A program made the position numbers and the translations under genes. From the NCBI GenBank assembly GCA_051453625.1, contig JBOZIK010000001.1, forward strand, positions 256,058,051 through 256,122,017: a DNA stretch of 63,967 bases, written 5' to 3'. Source of the DNA: Welwitschia mirabilis. Lineage: Eukaryota; Gnetophyta; Gnetopsida; Welwitschiales. Below the pieces are notes generated by a model. It worked only from the letters and a program-made list of their open reading frames with translations. It ran no database searches and was not told the origin of the DNA. Position 1 is the first letter of the stretch. Each line of letters begins with the position of its first letter. This document shows positions 56,297 to 63,967 of the stretch, one piece after another.

Positions 56297-57359
56297 ACAA
56301 CCAATATTTAGCTTTGTCTTTCAAGGAAAAGCAAAAGAGTGTTAACCTAAGGGCATTAAACATTTGAGGATTTTATAGGATAGTAGATAAGATGCATTTA
56401 AATCTTTAAGGTGCACTTCTTATATTCTAAACCATGAAAATGAGGCAAAAGTTGGATGATAACTAGTTTAAAATCCACTTCATGAGCATTAGATAGTTAA
56501 ACTGTATAAGAAGGTATACCTAGCCATTAGATTTATAGGTAGTCTTTCAAATTTTATCTAAGGGGATAGTTGTAAAAGTAATTATGGGGGTAACTAAAGT
56601 AAAAGTGTGATTGTAAATGCTAATAAGAGTAAGGAAGATTTTAATCTTAATTTCTATTATTCATGTTTTGTTGTCCCTCTTGAGTTCTCTCTTATGAACT
56701 ACTCCTAGAAGGATTTCTACCTTTGTTTTTAGCATTTGAGTTCATGTTTGAATTAGATGTGATTCAATGTAATCTACCATCAGATCTACATTGCTATTTT
56801 ATATAAATATTTAAATATTAAAGGTATACACATTACTTTAAATATTAAGACAAGGTTAAAATGTAACTTTGATAAAGTTTGAGAGTAATCTATGGAATGA
56901 GTGTGATGGCACTAATAGAATAGGATTAGGATGATGACACAGATGTTTTTCATGAAAAAGCCATAAAAAGAAAGACAGAGAATAAGAACAAAAAAACAAG
57001 GATTCTGGATGGGTTAATGCAATCATAAGATGAACATAATATGAAAAATGCAAGATGTAATGGAAGAAATCCTAAAATAGAAAAAATTAATTAAAATGTA
57101 ATGCAATGCAAAAAATAAAAATGTGATGCAAGAAAAAGAAAAATTTAATGTGTGAAAATAATAGAAAAATTAAGATTCTTCAGATATCTTTATCTTCTTT
57201 AACTTGTGGGATGGGAGGACAAGAGAGAAGAGGAAAGAATATAAGATAAAAACTAAACACTCCTGCATAAGTATGTTAGCCTTACATAAGAAAGATAAAT
57301 ATAGCTATGGTAAGCATTAGAACTAAATGTAAAATTTGTAAAAAATATAAAAGAGCCAG
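56297..57359 (-). mobile_element. G3 continued: gag N-terminal part and leader
   Basis: Plus-strand words gcatttaaatctttaag, tctaa(a/g)ccatg(a/g)aaatg and aaatc follow G2 41895-41990 in order, so this is G3 resumed after D. No open frame is left; 56856-57053 on the minus strand is not conserved. Ends at H's LTR. Confidence 0.6.
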
Positions 57360-58574
57360 TGTTGTTGTGAATATTTATGCAATGTTACATCCTTAGTTAA
57401 ATCTTGTTAATCACAAATACAACACACTAATATATATGGGATTGAACCTGAACATCATAATTCTATAGAAGGCACAAGTGAGAAGAAAGAGAATTGATTT
57501 TAAATAAAATATTAATGTACTTCCTAAGTAGAACAAAATAATAATTCAAATTAAATAATTCAAATAAACAAACTATGCAAATAAGATTCAAGACTAATCT
57601 AAATGCAACATCTATTAGATTACCAAATCAACCTATCATGTAGATTAGCCCTGTATAGCCTAGATCAATCAATGAAAGTTATTACTAGATCAAAACCAAC
57701 CTAAGTAACTAGATGCATCGAATAGAATCTGAAAACAATATAAATTTAATTTAGAAAATAAAATTCAATGCATCTAAACTACTAACATCAACCTTAACAA
57801 AGGTTTCCCTCATAATCTATATCACAGATGAAGCTATCATAGAACCATAAGTAACATAAATAATAATATAGATGCACATAATAAAAAATATGAAAAGAAA
57901 AATAGAGTTTTAATTAATTCAAATTAATATTTGTATTACAAAGCAGCAGCATCTCAATGAAAGATACATAGCCCAATCCTAAGGAAGACCTCTCTCTGTA
58001 ACTACAAGGTTCGATATCTTGCCCTTCGATCTCCTATTTGGAGTTGAGGGTGAAGGAGGTATTTATTACAAACAAAGACTCTAAAAGCAGTAAACACTAA
58101 TAGATGTAGTGAAATCCTAACAACCACACAAGAAGGCACATAATAGATGGAGAAAGTTTTGTGACATTTGGTGAATAGTTATTTTTAGATCTTATTCTAT
58201 TAGTTACCTGGATATCATAGGAGATGATGCCATATAGTACATGATCCTCATTAGCTACCATATTGGTCTAGTAAGCATCCTAGTTAGCATAAGTTCTTCT
58301 ATCATCCGTACGATCATCTAGATGATAAGGTGAATGATTAACTTTGTATAAATGTTTTTTATGTCAGATTAGCCTCTTTAATTATAGGATTTCTACTTCA
58401 GATAGGAAGTATTGCAACTTGTCTTAAATACTATCAGATGTAATAAAGAGTGCATGTTTTCGTGATATTTACCTTAGCTCTTAACTGTTATTAAAACTCA
58501 ACATAAACATATCTAATGTTCTATAAAACTACTTAAAATACCCTATCAAATACATACAATTTGGTAACACAACA
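57360..58574 (-). repeat. H 3' LTR
   Basis: On the minus strand it starts TGTTGTGTTACC and ends ...ACAACA, like the solo LTR at 28203-29278. Shared stretches include tatttgata.gg, tagaac, and the end region near 57550-57610 (gcaaataagattcaaga). 1215 bp. Confidence 0.85.
58313..58326. other. 14-bp perfect palindrome in the H LTR
   Basis: atcatctagatgat. The solo LTR has a related hairpin at 28542-28565, and a similar word, tcgtctagatga, lies inside H near 61080. Confidence 0.7.
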
Positions 58575-58587
58575 TATCCCTCCACTT
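58575..58587 (-). promoter_or_regulatory. H polypurine tract
   Basis: Plus strand tatccctccactt, so the minus strand is aagtggagggata, directly before the LTR start. Confidence 0.7.
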
Positions 58588-59290
58588 AGTTTTATCAGTT
58601 CCTGATAAAACTAGGTAAACAACTATGATTATGAGTCAAATTGATTAAAGATAAATCAACTAAAGAACTCTAAAATAAGCTCAAAAGTAATCTAAAAAAT
58701 CTTAGAAAGCAGAATAGAAATATCAAACATAAATAACTAAATCCTTAACCTATGCAGAGTAAGTAGTTGTACTATCATCATGGTGGTTGTTTGAATAATG
58801 GAAGGGATGACAGGCTTAAAAATTATTCTTGAAAATAGAAGCCTATGAAAAAAAAATTCAAAAAAATAAACATTAAAACTCAATAGAATTAACAGCCTCC
58901 CACTCAAATGTATAGTATATCATGAAAAATAATCATGTATAACATAAAAAATCATTATCATAAAATATCTCAATAATATGTAAATGATACATACAATATC
59001 TATAAAATAAAAATGAGCACAATAATAATGCTTAGAAAATGATGTATGTATAAAATCATAAGTTTTTAAAACAATTCATGAAGGGAAGGTACATAATACA
59101 ATATAATAAATCACTCCCCTCATTATACCAAAATAAATTCTTGATGTGCAGCAGGCTTAAGTGCAGGTGGAGAAGGTGGAGAATGCTCAAGATCTATAAA
59201 GAAATCATTGTCAATGGCCATCATGATAGATCATGCAATCTTCTCTTCCTATATTCTAACTGCCTCTGGGATGTCGATAGTAACACTATG
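58588..59290 (-). other. H 3' untranslated stretch
   Basis: AT-rich, no domain recognised. A plus-strand frame at 59078-59302 lies antisense to the element and is probably chance. Confidence 0.4.
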
Positions 59291-60360
59291 CTTAATGCAT
59301 AATATGTGATCATGTACATTAGTCAACCACTCCTCTATATATTAAACTATCCTCTTAATAGTAAATATCCTCTATTTTAGCTTAATAGAGCCTTAATCCA
59401 TAACCTTGCTAAGGCCCTATGCAATATCTACTAGGAGTTTCTATATCTGCTCAATGTTCATACCAACCATAGATCTTTATACCAAAGATTTTTCTACCTC
59501 TCTTAGAATCTGATTCCCACGTCCTATAGGTAATAAGCAAAAGTCTATAGATGTATAAGTCACTACTTGCCCATAGGCTCAAATATACCAAAGCATCTAA
59601 ATATATCTCAGAGGAGGCATGGATATCCTAGAGTCTATATCTGACAAGCCTCTACCATGGTCCTGAGTATTCTCCAAATGAATGTCGATAAGTCAATCTA
59701 CTTCTCCTATCTAAATACTGCCAACATCTGCAAATGTACCACCATGGCATAACTGTCATGGAAGGAAGAGCTAATATTATATAGTAATCCTCTGTATAGA
59801 ATCCCATAGGTAGATGATAAATGTATCACCAAAACTCCTCACCTATCACTAATAATATTAGCTAAAATATCTAAAATTATGTCATAAGCATAGTGCTTTT
59901 CTATGCTGTCAGATAAGTAAATGTGTATGATTCCAATGCCATCTGAGTTAGTAAATGCAATAATATGGCTTGGGAGAATATATATCTCATGCCTATAAAT
60001 CATAGCTATAGTCATGTTAACTAAGCAGTCATGAGTATCAAATTGCCTCTCAATGTGCATAATGTCATAGAACTCTTTGGTCTTTAAGGCGTAATAAACT
60101 TCATGTACTCCACTATTCATCTAAGCTATAAATATATCAATCTTTGGTCCATCTCTAGCTCAGTTCTACTTATAGAATCTCTAAAATGTCTCTTCACTCA
60201 GATAGAAGCTGACTGAATGGAGAGTGATTGAGCCTATCAAGGTGGTGGATGCATAAGCTTTGCATGCTCCATCACAGATGACACTAGTGAGCCCACCTCT
60301 TATTCTAATGTCTCAGCTCTTCCTCAAACTCTACCTATCTAGCTTGGCATGTGCATGGCC
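59291..60360 (-). pseudogene. H extra 3' frame, unrecognised
   Basis: One minus-strand phase reads SVSFYLSEETF*RFYK and ARDGPKIDIFIA, then the open stretch 60120-59839: MNSGVHEVYYALKTKEFYD, ERQFDTHDCLVNMTIAMIYR and EIYILPSHIIAFTNSDGIG. The pattern of a SEE.F.RFY stretch, then a helical part, recalls the extra frames of Athila and SIRE elements, but I cannot match it firmly. After 59839 the reading shifts phase several times. It lies between integrase and the PPT, where Athila env-like frames sit. Function unknown. Confidence 0.5.
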
Positions 60361-62540
60361 TAATCAATCACAAACATAAAAATGTGTTAAGTGTAAATCC
60401 AAAAATTATCCCAAAAATCAGTTTTCATGTAAAAATTACAAAAATATGTCCTGCCCTCTTTAAAAGAATTAATACATCTCATATTACCTAAATCTATGAA
60501 GAAAAAGTGCCAAACATGAGAAAAATTGAAAAGCGTAAATAGGTGGGCCTCATAAAATGTTAAAAATAAAAGTGCTTAAATCAAAAATCTACTTCATTAA
60601 AAGTGTAGTGCTCATTAGACTTATTAATTTATCTATAAGAACCACTATGTTTCAGTTTATGATTTTTGAGAAAATGATTTTCAAAGAGAAAAACCTAATT
60701 CTACCTCATAAAACGCATAAAATTAGATATCTCACAACATACATGATGAAAATTAGATCTGTAAGTATCAAATTAAAGAGCATGAAAAACTGATCAATAT
60801 ACATGAAAACTACATGCTAAAAGGCTAGAAAATTGAAAAAAATAAAAAATAATATAGGAGAGACAAACACACCTCATTTTGATAAACTATTAAAATCTCG
60901 TAATCTAGGGGATGAAATCAGCTGGTGTAGGTTTCAAAATACCAGTAGGTCCTAACGTGACATATGGCTCATGAAAGAATGAAGAGAAATGACTCAAGAA
61001 TGAAGAAAAATGATGGAAAAGAAGTTCAATTGTAGTTTTAGAATGACTATTATAAAAATCTCATCTGTCACCTGCCTTATCGTCTAGATGACTGGGTGGA
61101 CAATGGGTCTTTTAAAATTTTTAAAAAAATAAAAATGTAAACTAAATAAGTTAGGTTCAAATATCAATGTAAATGTATCAGAATTTATTATAAAATCTAA
61201 AAGATATAAAACAGTAAAGAACCATGACAAATAAGGATAAGAAATGAGGAAAAATCAACAGAAGCAAAAGATAGGATGATGAAACTATACTAAATAGGAT
61301 GAAGCCTAATGAAAAAAACTAGACAAATGTGCCTGAATTAAAAAATTGATCATAACTCCAAAATATTCAAAGAAACATCATGAAAATCATAAAGAACATC
61401 ATCTAATCACAATAAAATATCATCTAATCAAAATGCTAAAGTAAAGTCAACTTTTATTAATAAAAAACACAAGTGAAAATAAAAATAACAATAAGAAAAC
61501 TAATGAATGATAAGGTCCTAAAAATGATAATGAAAAAGCATGGAAATGATTTTGAAATAACAAATCAAAAAACCAAAGAAAAACAAAATGAAAATGGACA
61601 ACTAGAAACATGAAGAAGATAGTGTACATATCCTAAATCCTAATCCAACAAACTGCATTAGAAGACATTGTAAAGCTACTTAAGTAAAGATGCATAATAA
61701 GATGTATTGATTCCATAAAATTTCACTTGATAAGGTATTAATTATAATGACAATAAAGATTTAGTTCTCTAAATAATAAATGATAAGAGCAAAGGCTACT
61801 CAAAAATGAACTCACCTGCTCACACCCCAAAACACACCCGAATCCTTAAAAGTCACATGATCATGTGGGAATACTAAGAGTCTAGGAAATAAGTAATTTC
61901 TTTGACGGATACCAAGAACATCACTAATCCTATAACCTCAAAGTTTTATTACTACTTTTCATAATGAGGAGAGTGAAACCACAATCAAAGAAGTAAGGAC
62001 TCGTAAAGCATGATTAACTGACCCCTTTAGTGGAGTTCCCATAGCTACTAACCTTGTCAAAGATTCCCTTTAGAAACATTTACCCTAATATGATAGGACA
62101 TCATGATGATCATGTGTTTTATCACAGATATAATAGATCATGTTCATTATTCTTTTCTTTTTTTTTGGAATAATTCCCACATGACTACATACTCGAAAAG
62201 ACGAAGGTAATGAAGTAAGATGAAAGACAGAAAAGAACACATCTAAATAACTAAAGATCTCACACCATTAAGAAAAATAAAAGAACCAAGGAATCTTCCT
62301 TCAAAATAAATCTCATAGACATGTGAATGTCTTAAGATTATATATTTCCAATTTTCTCACTGTAAAATGCTCAAGTATGAATACTAGTCATGGAAACTTT
62401 ATAAAGTAATACATAAGTTAAGTTAAAGATGATCAAGTAACATCATAACATCTACCAAAGGAATTGGCTAATAAATAATTTAAATAATGGTAAAGAGGAA
62501 CTCCTCCTCATTGAGAAAAACCTCTAAAACAATTTCCTCT
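60361..62540 (-). other. H stretch between integrase and 3' frame
   Basis: No domain recognised. Near 61060-61110 a catctgtcacctgcc and tcgtctagatgactgg segment resembles the LTR's palindrome region. Near 61800-62100 is a less AT-rich stretch (caccccaaaacacacccg) of unknown nature. Plus frame 60557-60793 and minus frame 61447-61629 are low-complexity and unconvincing. Confidence 0.4.
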
Positions 62541-63625
62541 ATCATGTTCAAATTTACATCAAAAGGTTTTTCATGTATTTTTAACCTTTATCCATTAACT
62601 TTCTGAATCTCTTTAGTTTATAAGTTAAAAATCTTAATAGAGCCATTATAATGTACCTTCTCTATAAAATAAGGACCTAACCATTTAGAGTTAAACTTGC
62701 TATGGAAAAAATGAACTCTAGCATTATACAAAAGAATAAGTTGACTAGTTTTAACTTTTTATAAAATAACTTTTTATCATGTTTGAACTTATTTTGGGCT
62801 GTGGGATGAGTTAATAATGGATGGCACATGTACTTTTTTTATCTAGGTGACTAAGTTGGGCTAAACTATTTTTGATATTTTCATGAAGATCTACAAGATT
62901 AAGTTGATGGGAATAATGATAAGAGTTATAACACACATCAACTGGTAAAATAAAAATTGTTCCCTAAATAAGTTGATATGGTAAAAAATCAAGATAATTA
63001 TGTCAAGTAGTATAGTAAGCCTAAATAGCATCATTAATCTTAGAAGCCCAAGATCTCTTATTAATAGAGACAAGTTTTGAATCATTTTCTTTATTTTTCT
63101 ATTTGTATTTTTATCTTGACCATTAGTTTATGGATGATAAGCACAAGCTACACTATGTTTACTTCCAATGGATAAAAGAAGTTTATTAAAAAGATAATTT
63201 ATAAAATGAGTTTTTAATCTCTAATGATAATTCTAGGAAAACCAAAATGTTGAAAAATAGAGTTCTGATAAAATTTCAAACAGTTTAGGCATCATTCCTA
63301 AAAGTAAGAATATTTTTAATTCATTTAGTAACATAATTAATAACCACTAAAATGTAATTCTTATCATTATAATATAGTTTAATAGGGCTTATAAAATCAA
63401 TTTCCCAATAATAAAAAGATTTACATTTGAAAAATAGGTTTAAGGAGCATATCATGAGAATGAATAAGCCTATCATAACATTAATGAGCATTAAAAAAAC
63501 TAGGCTAATAAAAACTAAAGTGAAGAATTTTCATTATTATTTTCTGTTCACTAAAATGACCTCCATAAATACCACCATGGTAAAGATGAAAGATGTATAA
63601 ATTTTCTATTTAGGCATGCATTGTC
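62541..63625 (-). pseudogene. H gypsy integrase relic
   Basis: Read in sense. Near 63580-63500: YHGGIYGGHFSEQKIIMKIL then SFY*PSFF, the N-terminal H..YGGH and FYWP..F region. Near 63410-63330: IDFISPIKLYYNDKNYILVV with the first catalytic aspartate stretch. Near 63280: FQHFGFPR. Near 63135: YHP*TNGQ, the conserved HPQTNGQ. Near 63080-63060: RSWASKIND. Near 62975: FLPYQLI*G. C-terminal part 62720-62560: LLYNARVHFFHSKFNSKWLG, GPYFIEKVHYNGSIKIFNL and IQKVNG*RL. Frames shift and stops are many, but the full domain order is present. Confidence 0.9.
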
Positions 63626-63967
63626 TCATGATTTGGTCTTTTCACCTATAGTAAAGATGTGGCTCTATCCATTAATAATTACCTATTCTATGGGAAAAAG
63701 ATTTTCTTTGATTATGACTCTAATATTTTGTTGTTTTCATGGTAATAAAATAATTAACTATGTTAGCATACTAATAAGAAGGATGAGTAGAAGATATAAC
63801 ACAAAGTTGTTCATCTAGAAAAGAATTATTAATCATATGATTATTAAGAAAAGAAGAAAGACATTACAAATGATCTGCTATACTATTATATTTTCCTACT
63901 TTATCAATGAGGATAAGATTAAAATCTTACATAAGAAGGATCCATCTAATGAGTTTAAAACTAGAAT
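63626..63967 (-). pseudogene. H RNase H relic, partial at window end
   Basis: Sense reading from the window end: FKLIRWILLM*DFNLILIDK, VGKYNSIADHL* and NNSFLDEQLCVIS. This matches the gypsy RNase H end, RLIRW.L.LQEFD..I.DK.G..N.VADHLSR and FPDEQL, characteristic of the Athila/Tat group. The rest of RNase H and the reverse transcriptase are beyond the window. The plus-strand frame 63621-63818 is a shadow. Confidence 0.88.

Larger units (their letters stand above)
44640..57359 (-). mobile_element. G3: gypsy element split by D and cut by H
   Basis: Same family and orientation as G1 and G2: frame Y, the 64-bp repeat, block X, protease and gag appear in the same order. D (about 49630-56296) interrupts gag. 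After D the sequence 56297-57359 resumes the alignment with G2 at about 41790-42400. The right end is replaced by H's LTR at 57360, so G3's PBS and 5' LTR are not in view. Its own 3' LTR was not found; G2's right LTR may have served both. Confidence 0.75.
57360..63967 (-). mobile_element. H: Athila-like gypsy element, 3' part
   Basis: A 3' LTR (57360-58574), PPT, an extra 3' frame, then integrase and RNase H follow in reverse coordinate order, all minus strand. The element leaves the window inside pol. RNase H and integrase sequence match the Athila/Tat group, which often has a frame between integrase and the 3' LTR. Continuity from 58575 to 62540 is inferred from order and strand only. gccag (57355-57359) would be the left TSD; its partner lies outside. 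Confidence 0.75.

Noticed and set aside
62891-63085. Hydrophobic minus frame as a membrane protein
   Set aside because: It is the integrase relic read in the wrong phase.
1-63967. CRISPR arrays, operons, bacterial promoters, tRNA or rRNA genes
   Set aside because: No regular spacer-repeat arrays, no dense coding, no cloverleaf or rRNA core sequence noticed; the content is plant retroelements.

Overview
This window is non-genic DNA from a large, repeat-rich plant (probably seed plant) genome. It is very AT-rich and poor in CpG. I find no intact host gene, tRNA, rRNA or CRISPR. Almost everything assignable is decayed LTR retrotransposon, read from LTR pairs, primer-binding sites (PBS), polypurine tracts (PPT), target-site duplications (TSD) and stop-ridden gag/pol frames. 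The decay is mostly C-to-T and G-to-A, as expected of methylated DNA: CAA/CAG/CGA/TGG codons have become stops and CG has become TG or CA. The species cannot be named from this.

Layout, left to right. (1) 1-2225: unassigned. (2) 2226-11140: G1, a gypsy element on the minus strand with both LTRs. (3) 12931-15715: C, a small plus-strand copia relic with 250-bp LTRs and gag only. (4) 15716-17471: G5, a gypsy 3' end fragment. (5) 17472 to about 44330: G2, the same family and strand as G1, split by two SIRE-like copia elements: A (plus, 19299-27415) and B (minus, 27795-37903, perfect TSD AAATG). One LTR of B itself contains a 1076-bp solo LTR (28203-29278, perfect TSD TAGTT). (6) About 44640-57359: G3, a third minus-strand copy, split by D (plus, about 49630-56296), another member of the G family. 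(7) 57360 to the window end: H, an Athila-like gypsy element on the minus strand with 3' LTR, a 3' reading frame, integrase and RNase H; the rest lies outside the window. The solo LTR inside B belongs to the H family.

The most interesting structure is the G family. G1, G2 and G3 have gag and protease but no recognisable reverse transcriptase, RNase H or integrase. In that place they carry coding blocks conserved between copies that I do not recognise: a short block X, then a non-coding 64-bp tandem repeat, then a longer 3' reading frame Y. Because copies share this layout, it looks like an old non-autonomous lineage, not several independent deletions. D has gag, block X and the tandem repeat, but Y was not found.

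A second theme concerns A, B and perhaps H. Short CpG-containing motifs arrayed in the LTR recur inside the element just upstream of the extra 3' reading frame. This could mark a duplicated promoter or enhancer for that frame; it is a hypothesis. Four N gaps are present. The largest, inside A's 3' LTR, is flanked by the same 54 bases on both sides and is probably an assembly artefact.
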